Program-made: the position numbers and the translations under genes
Shown here: one piece after another, positions 36,733-46,485 of the stretch
Numbering within the stretch: the first letter of the stretch is position 1
Layout: each line of letters starts with the position of its first letter
Source: Alcaligenaceae bacterium
GTDB taxonomy: Bacteria > Pseudomonadota > Gammaproteobacteria > Burkholderiales > Burkholderiaceae_B
Assembly: GCA_013416455.1 (NCBI GenBank)
Contig: JACCES010000010.1
Location: 1-64,000, forward strand
Direction: 5' to 3'
DNA: 64,000 bases
Notes under the pieces: model-generated
The model's database searches: none
What the model saw: the letters and a program-made list of their open reading frames with translations, nothing else
What the model was told of the DNA's origin: nothing

Positions 36733-38223
36733 CTACCGACCGAGATTGATCCACACCGATTTCGTCTGCATATGTGCCAGCATGGTCTCGAAGCATTTGT
36801 CCCTGCCCTGGCCCGACTGCTTGTAGCCGCCCCAAGGCTGAGTCATATCGCCATGCTCATAGCAATTCACCCATACGATTCCCGCCTGAATGTCCCGGGC
36901 CATCAAATGGGCGGTATTGAGGTCATTGGTCCATATCGACGAAGCCAGGCCGTATATGCTTTCGTTCGCAATCTCGATGGCTTCTTCGCGCGTCCTGAAC
37001 GGCAGTACCGCGCCCACCGGACCGAATATTTCTTCGCGTGCGATCTTCATGTGGGATTGGACGTCTTTGAAAAGAGTGGGCTGCACATAGCTGCCCGCCG
37101 CCAGTTCCTCGGGATACCCGCCGCCCATCGCCAGAACGGCGCCTTCTTCCTTCCCGGCTTCTATGTAGCCGAGCACACGGGTCTGCTGCTCCCGGGTGAC
37201 GAGGGGCCCCATCGTGGTTTGTGGGTCCAGGGGGTCGCCAGGCTGGAACCGCTGCGCTTCCTGAATGAACCTTTCGATGAAATCTTCATAAAGCGATTCG
37301 TGCACCAGCAGCCTGGACCCCGCGCTGCAGACTTCGCCTTGATTGGTATAGATCCCATTGACGGCATAGGTGACCGCCGCTGCGAGATCGGCATCCGCCA
37401 TGATGATCTGCGGGCTCTTGCCGCCGCACTCCGTCGTCACCCTTTTCATATTGGACTGGCCGGAATAGATCATCATCATTTTCCCGATCTCCGTCGAGCC
37501 GGTGAAACTGATCTTGTCCACATCCATATGCAGCGCAAGGTGACGCCCGGCGTATTCCCCATAGCCGTTCACGACATTGAAGACCCCTTCAGGGACGCCC
37601 GCTTCAGCGAAGATCCGGGCCAACAGAAGCGCGCTCATCGGCGATTGCTCCGCCGGCTTGAGAACGACCGAATTGCCCGCCGCCAAGGCCGGCGCGACCT
37701 TCCATGCCACCATCATCAACGGATAGTTCCAGGGCGTCACGCACGCCACGACACCCAGCGGTTCACGCAGAATCATGTGCAGCGCGGATGATTCCGTGCT
37801 CGTCACCATGCCATCGATCTTGTCGATGGTTTCCCCGAAATACTGAAACGTCAGCGCCGAAAACGGCACATCGCCGGTGACCAGTTCAGTAATCGGCTTG
37901 CCCATGTCCAGGCAATCCAGCAGCGCGAATTCATCCGCATGCGCTTCGATCAGACCAGCCACCCGATACAGCACCGCCATGCGGTCCCGGGGCGCCATCC
38001 TGGACCAGACTCCCTTCCTGAAGGCTTTCCTCGCCGCCGACACGGCCAGATCGATGTCCGCGGCGCCGCCACGCGCCATTTCCGCCAATGGTTTCCCGGT
38101 GGCGGGATTGGCTGTCATGAATCTTCTTCCGTCCACGGAATCGACAAACTTCCCATTGATGAACAGCCTTGTTTCGGGATCGATCTTCGAGGCCTTGTCG
38201 TGCCAGTATCGGATATCATTCAT
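36733..38223 (-). CDS. Aldehyde dehydrogenase, PuuC-like
   Basis: 496 residues, ALDH superfamily. Catalytic Glu lies in TTECGGKSPQ and Cys in NQGEVCSAGS; cofactor region GSTEIGK. The N-terminus (YWHDKASKIDPETRLFINGK) and end (PWGGYKQSGQGRDKCFE) closely follow PuuC, the gamma-glutamyl-gamma-aminobutyraldehyde dehydrogenase, though betaine-aldehyde-type activity is possible. ATG 38223 is preceded by a strong AGGAGGA; the frame extends to 38262 without one. It would oxidise the aldehyde made by amine oxidation or transamination in this island. Confidence 0.9.
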   Translation of the reverse strand: MNDIRYWHDKASKIDPETRLFINGKFVDSVDGRRFMTANPATGKPLAEMARGGAADIDLAVSAARKAFRKGVWSRMAPRDRMAVLYRVAGLIEAHADEFALLDCLDMGKPITELVTGDVPFSALTFQYFGETIDKIDGMVTSTESSALHMILREPLGVVACVTPWNYPLMMVAWKVAPALAAGNSVVLKPAEQSPMSALLLARIFAEAGVPEGVFNVVNGYGEYAGRHLALHMDVDKISFTGSTEIGKMMMIYSGQSNMKRVTTECGGKSPQIIMADADLAAAVTYAVNGIYTNQGEVCSAGSRLLVHESLYEDFIERFIQEAQRFQPGDPLDPQTTMGPLVTREQQTRVLGYIEAGKEEGAVLAMGGGYPEELAAGSYVQPTLFKDVQSHMKIAREEIFGPVGAVLPFRTREEAIEIANESIYGLASSIWTNDLNTAHLMARDIQAGIVWVNCYEHGDMTQPWGGYKQSGQGRDKCFETMLAHMQTKSVWINLGR

Positions 38224-38239
38224 CGGGTCTTCCTCCTGT

Positions 38240-39220
38240 TTAAGCCAATAATTTTTGGACATGCCTTACGGCACCCCCCGCCTGGACCGCCAATTTCTTG
38301 ACCTCCCCGGCAACCACTGAAAATCCCTTCCCCGCCGGCCCGGCGCGGGCCGCTTCGATCGCGGCATTGACCGCAAGCAGATTGGTTTGATCGGCGATAC
38401 CCCTGATCGTGTCGATCACCTGGGAAATCTGGCTATGTTTATGCCGCATGGCGGCCATGGCATCCTGATGCGTCTTGTGCGCCAGCTTTTCGTCGGATAT
38501 GTCGCGAACAGCGCCGATGAGGCATTGCAGGTTTCCTGAACCGTCGGGAAAGCCTTTACCCCGCTCCCGGTACCAGACTTCCCCCCGTTCCTTGTGAAGC
38601 ATCCGGTACTCGACGATATAGGCCTCGTTCCAATCGGCTTTGAATATGTAGTCCTCGATTGCCGACATGAGCGTCCTGTAATCGCCGGGATTCACGATTC
38701 GTTGATAATCGTCCCAACTATCCGAGAATTCCTCCCGGCTATAGCCGATCAATGACCTGAACTGATCGGACCAGCGCAGGCCGTTGCCGGGGTGGTTTAT
38801 ATCGCCATCGACCACATCGAGCTCCCAGCAGCCTTCCGTCAGCGTCTGCTTGACCAGTTCCGACATGGAATTTCTTATGCGCAGCCTTTCGATATCGCTT
38901 TGCTGGGTTCTGATCCGCTTTTCGAGCAGATCCAGTTCGAGCTCCAGTTTCCGCCTGTTCTGCATTTCCTCGCGCAATCGCGCGCGCAGCATCTCCACGC
39001 CTTGGATGAAATCGATCCGCGCTCCCGCTTGCGCTCCGAACACGCGTGAGATCTCGTTCAATCTGGCGCTGAGTTTTTCCAGGGCGCCATGCAGGCCGGG
39101 ATATCGCGTCAAATGATCGATATCCATGACGGCGCCCGGCCCGCTGCCCGGGTCTTCCATGATGGCTTCAATCAAGACGGCAACATCGTCGCAGAATTCA
39201 CGGCGTTTTCGGTCCAGCAT
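38240..39220 (-). CDS. Soluble PAS-containing chemoreceptor with shortened signalling domain
   Basis: 326 residues and no membrane segment. A helical N-terminal region with coiled-coil (~75-125, [20 protein letters not shown]) leads to a PAS_3-type domain (~135-255, ending in [10 protein letters not shown]), then a methyl-accepting hairpin tip ([33 protein letters not shown]). The protein stops about 20 residues after the tip, so the return helix is nearly absent. ATG 39220 has GGAGG 8 nt upstream; TTG 39235 is rejected. First gene after the sigma-54 promoter at 39278, so cells may sense the substrate while degrading it. Confidence 0.85.
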   Translation of the reverse strand: MLDRKRREFCDDVAVLIEAIMEDPGSGPGAVMDIDHLTRYPGLHGALEKLSARLNEISRVFGAQAGARIDFIQGVEMLRARLREEMQNRRKLELELDLLEKRIRTQQSDIERLRIRNSMSELVKQTLTEGCWELDVVDGDINHPGNGLRWSDQFRSLIGYSREEFSDSWDDYQRIVNPGDYRTLMSAIEDYIFKADWNEAYIVEYRMLHKERGEVWYRERGKGFPDGSGNLQCLIGAVRDISDEKLAHKTHQDAMAAMRHKHSQISQVIDTIRGIADQTNLLAVNAAIEAARAGPAGKGFSVVAGEVKKLAVQAGGAVRHVQKLLA

Positions 39221-39277
39221 CACCCGATCCTCCAATGGCCATATTCTTTTGATACTTCTTGTTATAGGCCATTAATA

Positions 39278-39294
39278 AGCAACAACTATGCCAA
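39278..39294 (-). promoter_or_regulatory. Sigma-54 (-24/-12) promoter before the chemoreceptor-ALDH-permease unit
   Basis: On the minus strand TTGGCATAGTTGTTGCT: TGGCA at -24 and TTGC at -12 with the correct spacing. It shares GGAAGTTGGCAT and GTT/TGCTTA with 48820-48834. It lies about 58 bp upstream of the chemoreceptor ATG, and an enhancer-binding protein gene is next door. Confidence 0.8.
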
Positions 39295-39431
39295 CTTCCA
39301 GATGCCTGAGGGTGGTAATTAACTGGCTGATAATCAACGGGTTTCTTATGAAAACACCTTATTGCCGGAATGATGTGAGACAGAAAATCATCATCTCGAT
39401 GAGATAATGACGCCGCTGCTGCTCCAGCGCA

Positions 39432-40901
<1,470 letters not shown>

Positions 40902-40964
40902 GCCCCCCTCCTTTTCTGAATATCATTGTGAGTCACTCGCGTCTGAAGTCGGGAGCTTCCTCGC

Positions 40965-41054
40965 CACAATGCAGGGGCGCCTTCGGCGCCGCATTGATAT
41001 TGCCTCGCTCGACCTCGTCCACCTCGCAGCATGCAGGCTGCGAGGTGGACGAGG
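40965..41054. promoter_or_regulatory. Two strong hairpins between the PAS-sensor and sigma-54 activator genes
   Basis: A perfect 18-bp stem, CCTCGTCCACCTCGCAGC (41013-41030) with GCTGCGAGGTGGACGAGG (41037-41054) and a 6-nt loop, is followed (minus strand sense) by a second, imperfect hairpin built on GGCGCC-TTC-GGCGCC with CAATGC arms. Neither is followed by a T-run. They fall in a 248-bp gap without a gene, and could affect message stability or read-through between the two genes. Confidence 0.55.
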
Positions 41055-41149
41055 CTTGCGCTTTGGCGCGTGGTCCTCATCCGCCGATCGGTTCTTTCAG
41101 ACCCGAATCCGGTGACGCAGGCATCGCGACGGTTTGTTCAGGGCTTGCT

Positions 41150-42286
41150 TTATTGCGCGGCAACCTTTCCGGAAACGGGATATAAAGTAATGACGAAGCG
41201 CTCGGGCGCATTGTCCCCGATGGGAAAGCTCTGCACGTTGCAACTGACATGCGAACCATCCGGCACTTTGACGCTGGTGACCCATTTCTGGCGATCCACT
41301 CCGTACCACTTCCTGTGATTGGGCAGTGGCGTGGTCAGGTCGACGATGTCCTGTATGTCGCGGCCGAAGAATTCATATGGATTCCATTCGAAAAGGGCCT
41401 GAAACGCGGCATTGACGGCCAACAGCCGGCGATCTCTGTCGATTACCAGAATCGCTTCCGGAATGGCGTTCAGTATGCTTCGCACATCGGAGGCTTCCCG
41501 CGCCAGCCGGTTCCTGGTCCGGCGATATCCGGTAATGTCGCGCGTGGTACCCCACATGCGCAGCAGGAACTCATCCTGGATCTTGCAATGGACCGTGTTC
41601 TCCATGTACATGATGGAACCGTCATGCCCCGTATCGATGCTCAGGGCATTCTCGACATAGAAATTGGAGTTGATGATCTCCTTCACGAACTCTTCGTTTT
41701 CCCGGTTTCTGGGGAAGTAATTGGAGACCGGCTGTTCGTTCAGATCCATACCTTCCGGCAGGTCGTAAAGCCTGGCCATCGCCTGATTGCACATCAGCCA
41801 TCGGCAGTCGTTCTCGAAAATCTGCCGCACGATCTCGAGCGGGCCCCGGGTCAGATCGACCGGCTCGGAAAAATCTATGCACCACATGGCCTCAGATGCG
41901 GTCTGGACGAACGTTCTGTGGAGTTCTTCCGAGTAAATGAGCGCTTCGAGCTGAGGGTGGGAATGAGCCCCGAACGGCACCGTGGCGCGCAGGCAGTGTT
42001 CGGAGCCTTTCCTGACGTTCTCGACCAGGCCTATCAGTTTTCTGCAAGCCTCCTTGCCCGGCAGCTTGAGCCCGAACACCCGGTAGGCGGGGAGCTGGCT
42101 CGAACCGGCGGCGCGCATGATCTCCCTCAGATCGAAGCATGTGCGGTAATCCAGCAGATCGCTCGTCTTGCAGGGAACGGACACGCCGAGCAAGGAAATT
42201 GCCGTGCTGTTCATCGCCCTGACATTCATCTGATTGTCGATTTCCAGCACCAGCAGAGCATTGTTTATTTCTTCAGCGTCTATCAT
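41150..42286 (-). CDS. Multi-PAS sensory protein without output domain
   Basis: 378 residues. At least two to three PAS segments are visible: residues ~10-60, a middle one with EAMWCIDFSEPVDLTRGPLE and ENTVHCKIQDEFLLRMWGTTRDITGYRR, and a C-terminal one (VRSILNAIPEAILVIDRDRRLLAVNAAF). There is no kinase, GGDEF, receptor or DNA-binding domain. Encoded between etfA and the sigma-54 activator in the same direction, it may pass a ligand or redox signal to the activator or to the island enzymes. The ATG at 42286 is preceded by a G-rich ribosome site. I know of no named family member with this context. Confidence 0.75.
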   Translation of the reverse strand: MIDAEEINNALLVLEIDNQMNVRAMNSTAISLLGVSVPCKTSDLLDYRTCFDLREIMRAAGSSQLPAYRVFGLKLPGKEACRKLIGLVENVRKGSEHCLRATVPFGAHSHPQLEALIYSEELHRTFVQTASEAMWCIDFSEPVDLTRGPLEIVRQIFENDCRWLMCNQAMARLYDLPEGMDLNEQPVSNYFPRNRENEEFVKEIINSNFYVENALSIDTGHDGSIMYMENTVHCKIQDEFLLRMWGTTRDITGYRRTRNRLAREASDVRSILNAIPEAILVIDRDRRLLAVNAAFQALFEWNPYEFFGRDIQDIVDLTTPLPNHRKWYGVDRQKWVTSVKVPDGSHVSCNVQSFPIGDNAPERFVITLYPVSGKVAAQ

Positions 42287-42343
42287 TACCCCGCCCCCTT
42301 TTCCGGCCCGCTCATTCCCGACATCAGGAACAACGGCCGTGAT

Positions 42344-43309
42344 TCAAGATATCTTTTCCAAAGCGCCGGCGAACTCGAACACATCCATGACCCCCCCATG
42401 AGTAGCGACGTTGAAAATCGGCGCATTCGGGTCGGTATTGATGGCGATGATCGTTTCTATATGCTTCATCCCGTGAAGATGCTGCACGGCCCCCGAAATG
42501 CCCAGGGCGATGTACAGCTTGCAGTTGACCGCGACCTTCCCGGTCAGACCCACTTGATGCCCTTTATGCAGCCAGCCTGAATCAGCAACCGGACGCGAAC
42601 AGCCCAGCGTGGCGCCCAGCCTGTCAGCCAGCTCCTGAAACCGGGGGATATTCTTTTCATCCTGGATTCCACGCCCGACGGACAGGATGAACTCCGCCTT
42701 TCCGATATCCACCCCGGAAGACGGCGCCTCTATGTATTCCACATGCCTGCTGCGGCGTTTGGCCACGGGCGCCAGATCGATCCCGATCTCCTGGAGCTGC
42801 GCCTGGCCATCGCCCGAGGCCGCCTTGAAGGTGGCGCCCCGCAACGTCATGACGACCACGGGCTTGTCCGGACACTCGAGTTCGATGTTGACCTTGCCCC
42901 CGTATCCACTGCGCGTGGCGCGCAAGCGGCCGTTGTCGAAGCCGATACCGAAGACGTCCGATACGAAGCCCCCGCCCAGCCGCACGGCCAGCCCGGCGGC
43001 GACACTCAGGCCGCTGGCGGAATGCGCCAGCAATACCAGTTCAGGCTGCTCTTTCTCTATGATCGAACACAGGGCCTGTTCAGTGACCGCCGCATCGAAA
43101 TGTTCCTCTTCCACGGGAACCAGCATGACTTTGTCCACGCCCGCCAGGTTCACCTGTTTCTCGAACGACGCCGCGTCCTTCCCGATCACGACGACGCTCA
43201 GGCCGCCCCCGACATGATTCTTGATCGACAGGGCCGCGCCGACGAGCTCGGCGCTGATATCCGCGAGTTTGCCTCTCATGTGCTCGGCAACGACAAGAAT
43301 TCCGCTCAT
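42344..43309 (-). CDS. etfA: Electron transfer flavoprotein alpha subunit (EtfA/FixB family)
   Basis: 321 residues. The C-terminal FAD domain has the diagnostic blocks GCSRPVADSGWLHKGHQVGLTG, LYIALGISGAVQHLHGM and IIAINTDPNAPIF. It pairs with an EtfB partner. The only EtfB in the window is the C-terminal domain of the upstream fusion protein, whose gene overlaps this one as ATGA. The complex would take electrons from the TMADH-like dehydrogenase. A separate small etfB gene is absent. Confidence 0.93.
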   Translation of the reverse strand: MSGILVVAEHMRGKLADISAELVGAALSIKNHVGGGLSVVVIGKDAASFEKQVNLAGVDKVMLVPVEEEHFDAAVTEQALCSIIEKEQPELVLLAHSASGLSVAAGLAVRLGGGFVSDVFGIGFDNGRLRATRSGYGGKVNIELECPDKPVVVMTLRGATFKAASGDGQAQLQEIGIDLAPVAKRRSRHVEYIEAPSSGVDIGKAEFILSVGRGIQDEKNIPRFQELADRLGATLGCSRPVADSGWLHKGHQVGLTGKVAVNCKLYIALGISGAVQHLHGMKHIETIIAINTDPNAPIFNVATHGGVMDVFEFAGALEKIS

Positions 43310-46300
43310 GCCTTGGCCCCCATTTTCTGTTGAATGATGCTGATTACCTTTCTGGCCATGTCATCCGCGCTTCCTTCGAACATTTCCGCGCGGGTCGCCT
43401 CCGGCACCCGCAGCTGGCGGACGACCGCGGCACGCTGCCGGGCGTCTTCCGGGTCCAGACCGACATTTGATACTGGTTTGGCCTTGGCTTGCTTGATCAT
43501 GCGCATGGTTGCGTACCGCGGGCTGTTCGCGCCGGTCTGCATGGTGATCAGTGCGGGAACCGGCAAGCTTATGCGGTGGCCCGCGCCACCTTCCAGCTCG
43601 CGCACGACCTGCATTTCGGGCCCGCCGTCCCATTCGGCCTTGATGAGCAGCGCCGCGGAAGGCAGATCCAGCAGCCTGGCCAGCGCCGTCCCCGTGGAGC
43701 CATGCGCCAGATCCCCGGACTGCGCGCCGGTGATGACGAGGTCCGGTTCTTCCAGGATGCAGAAACCCGCAAGCACCCTGGCGATCGTGATCGGATCAGC
43801 ATCGGACAGGGATTCGTCCCAGATACGCACACCGCGGTGGGCGCCTTTACCCAGCGCCTTGCGCAGGCTTTCTTCCGCTTCGGGCGGCCCGATGGTCACA
43901 GCCACGACCTCGCCGCCGCCCAGCTGTTCAGTGAACAGCAAGGCCTGTTCGATGGCCGTATCGTCCCATTCATTGAGCAGGTACTCGAAGAATTGCGGCA
44001 TGATCGCAAGGCCGTCTTCAGTGAACTGGAAATCGTCGCTGAGCTGCCCGATCTGCTTGATGGGCACCACGATGCGCCGCCCTTCCTTGGCCGGCGCCTG
44101 GTGACCGGACAATGATATGGGTTGGGCGGGGGAAACGAGCCATGGCACCCGGACGGCAACCGGTTCCATGCGCGCCTCGACCGCCGCGCCCGCCACCGCC
44201 GCCGGAACCGGCGCGACGGCTTCGCCAGGCACGGCAATCAGCGCCGACCGGTTCTGTTCGAGCCAGGCATCCAGCCGGCCCTGAACGGATTCCATGACGC
44301 GTTCCGCCATCGAATCGGCGATCCGGTCCATCAAGGCGGGCAGATCCCGCAGATCGAATTCATCCAGATCGATGGCTCTGGCAACCAGTTCCGCAATATC
44401 TTCCACGATAAAATCCTCCTCGAGCCCAGCGGTCTTGCGCGCATCCTCGAACATCGTCAGGTCTTTCGGGCAGCAAGTGACAAAAACCTGTATGCCCAGT
44501 TCCGCCGCCTCCCGCACGCGAAGTTCGGACGGCTTGCTGGTCCCAGGCTGCTCCGGTATCCAGAATCTGCCTCCGCCCGCACCGCAGCAGAACGAGTTGT
44601 CGCGATTGCGCGGCATCTCGACCAGTTCGCAACCCATCAATTCCAGCAGCTTGCGGGGCGCCCCATAGACCTTGTTCAGGCGGCCGAGATGGCAGGGATC
44701 ATGGTAGGTAACACGCAGGCCGAGCGGCCTGGCCACCTTCAGCGCGCCGGACTCGAACAGCTCGCACAGCAGTTCGGTGTAATGCACGACCGGCGCCATG
44801 GTGCCGAATTCCGGATACTCATTGCGCAAAGTGTTGTAGCTGTGCGGGTCGGTCGTAACGATGCGGTTGAAGGAACAGGCCTTCGCCATCTGGTCCATGT
44901 TGTGTTCGACCAATGATTCGAACAGGCCTTCCTCGCCCACCCGGCGCACATCGTTGCCCGCGCTTCTCTCGCCGTCATGCAGCAGGCCGAAATCCGCCCT
45001 CGCCGCCTTGAGCAGACGCGCGACGGTACGGCTGACCTTCTGATTGCGCGGGTCGAACGAAGCCTGATCGCCGACGAACCACAGCAGATCGGCGGGTTCC
45101 TTTCTTACATCCTTGATGCGGAAATCCAGTTCGGACGCCCATGCGGCGCGTTTGCGCGCCGGCTCGCCGAAACTGTTCCCCGAGACGCTGATGGTATTGA
45201 GCACGTTGCGCAGCAGGGGATCCAGGTTGTCGTTTTCTATCAGGCGGCGGCGCATCTGCAGGATCTTCACCGGCTGCTCGATGCCCACGGGGCAGATTTC
45301 CAGGCAGGCGCCGCACATGCGGCAGGCCCAAAGCGTTTCGGGCTTGATCACCCCGCCGTCGAGCAGCCCCCCCGCCTGCCTGCAGCCCTGGGCCCGGTCA
45401 TTGTGCAGGCGCAGATCCAGGATGAGATCGCGGGGGCTGAGCGGATAACCCGCAGTGCGGGCGGGACAGGCTTCGTGGCAGCGGCCGCATTTGGTGCAGG
45501 CGTCCAGGTCGAGCAGGTCTTTCCAGGAGAATTCGGAAATATCGCCCACGCCGATCTCGGCTGACCCGGCCGCCGCTTTCGGCAAGCGGCGCAAAGCCAG
45601 AGGGTCCCGCGAAGCCAGCGACCCCAGGGCGGCGATCATGTGCTTGGCCTTGTACCAGGGAATGGCGGCAACGAACGCCAGGGCCGCGACGCCATGCAGC
45701 CACCAGTTCACGGAACGCAGCCGCGACAGCGAATCGGGACCGAGGTCCAGCGCCAGCAGCGACCCGCCTATCAGCCGCCCGACCGGCTCCCAGGCGGCCC
45801 ACGGCGGGCGCTCCATCGCATGGCGCAGACCTTCCTGCATGAAACCGGTCAGGACGATGACCAGCAGGGCGCCGAGGAATATCCAGTCCTCGACGCGCCA
45901 CGCAGCCGCCGGCCGGCGCAGCTTGTCCTCGCCAGCGTAGCGCCGGATGTAATTCAGCTTGGGCAGGTGGAACGAAGCCCGCCGCAGCATCATCATGGCC
46001 AGCCCGATGGCGACGGCAACGCCCGCCACATCCAGGATCAGGCTGAAGACCAGGAAGAACCAGCCCTTCCAGAACGACACGCCGAGCAAGGGCTGGACGA
46101 TGTCGTAATCCAGGGTAATGATGGAGGTGCCAATGAACAGGAGCACGAAACCGAAGAAGATGGCCGCGTGCGCCCAACCGGCATAGCGGTCGCGGCGGCG
46201 GACGGTCCGGTGGCTGAGCATGTCCCGCAGCATGCGCCATATGCCGCTCCATACATCCAGCGGTACCGGCGACGCGCTGCCGCGCAGGTACTTGCGGATG

Positions 46301-46407
46301 CTGCGCCACACGCCAAGAATCGCCACCCCCATGGCGCTGAACCCGATGACATAGAAGGCTATGGTGGCGGTCGCCGACAGCCCCCAAAAAAGCTCCCTGG
46401 TTTCCAT
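43306..46407 (-). CDS. Membrane heme/Fe-S oxidoreductase (HdrDE/EMO-like) fused to ETF beta
   Basis: 1033 residues. Residues 1-260 hold about five to six hydrophobic segments with conserved His (H80, H240, H256), resembling NarI/HdrE-type b-heme proteins. Two 4Fe-4S motifs follow (Cys304, 307, 310, 314 and Cys362, 365, 368, 372). Two CCG-type cysteine domains come next (YHDPCHLGR; NSFCCGAGGGRF; FVTCCPKD). From about residue 780 an ETF beta domain begins (RRIVVPIKQIGQLSDDFQF, DDTAIEQALLFTEQLGGG, LVITGAQSGDLAHGSTG). Unfused HdrDE-like proteins serve as ETF:quinone oxidoreductases (EMO) or as DgcB in dimethylglycine demethylation. Here electrons could pass within one chain from ETF flavin to quinone. 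Overlaps etfA by 4 bp. Confidence 0.88.
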   Translation of the reverse strand: METRELFWGLSATATIAFYVIGFSAMGVAILGVWRSIRKYLRGSASPVPLDVWSGIWRMLRDMLSHRTVRRRDRYAGWAHAAIFFGFVLLFIGTSIITLDYDIVQPLLGVSFWKGWFFLVFSLILDVAGVAVAIGLAMMMLRRASFHLPKLNYIRRYAGEDKLRRPAAAWRVEDWIFLGALLVIVLTGFMQEGLRHAMERPPWAAWEPVGRLIGGSLLALDLGPDSLSRLRSVNWWLHGVAALAFVAAIPWYKAKHMIAALGSLASRDPLALRRLPKAAAGSAEIGVGDISEFSWKDLLDLDACTKCGRCHEACPARTAGYPLSPRDLILDLRLHNDRAQGCRQAGGLLDGGVIKPETLWACRMCGACLEICPVGIEQPVKILQMRRRLIENDNLDPLLRNVLNTISVSGNSFGEPARKRAAWASELDFRIKDVRKEPADLLWFVGDQASFDPRNQKVSRTVARLLKAARADFGLLHDGERSAGNDVRRVGEEGLFESLVEHNMDQMAKACSFNRIVTTDPHSYNTLRNEYPEFGTMAPVVHYTELLCELFESGALKVARPLGLRVTYHDPCHLGRLNKVYGAPRKLLELMGCELVEMPRNRDNSFCCGAGGGRFWIPEQPGTSKPSELRVREAAELGIQVFVTCCPKDLTMFEDARKTAGLEEDFIVEDIAELVARAIDLDEFDLRDLPALMDRIADSMAERVMESVQGRLDAWLEQNRSALIAVPGEAVAPVPAAVAGAAVEARMEPVAVRVPWLVSPAQPISLSGHQAPAKEGRRIVVPIKQIGQLSDDFQFTEDGLAIMPQFFEYLLNEWDDTAIEQALLFTEQLGGGEVVAVTIGPPEAEESLRKALGKGAHRGVRIWDESLSDADPITIARVLAGFCILEEPDLVITGAQSGDLAHGSTGTALARLLDLPSAALLIKAEWDGGPEMQVVRELEGGAGHRISLPVPALITMQTGANSPRYATMRMIKQAKAKPVSNVGLDPEDARQRAAVVRQLRVPEATRAEMFEGSADDMARKVISIIQQKMGAKA

Positions 46408-46485
46408 GGCTCTACTTTTTTATGATGATTGGAAGCGCCCGGCGCTTCAGGAAAGCCCCGGGATACCGACATGAATCAAGCGGCG

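Noticed and set aside
40940-41150. A second MITE with the same inverted ends as 29953-30113
   Set aside because: The end-like sequences are in the same orientation rather than inverted and match only partly; noted only as a loose resemblance.
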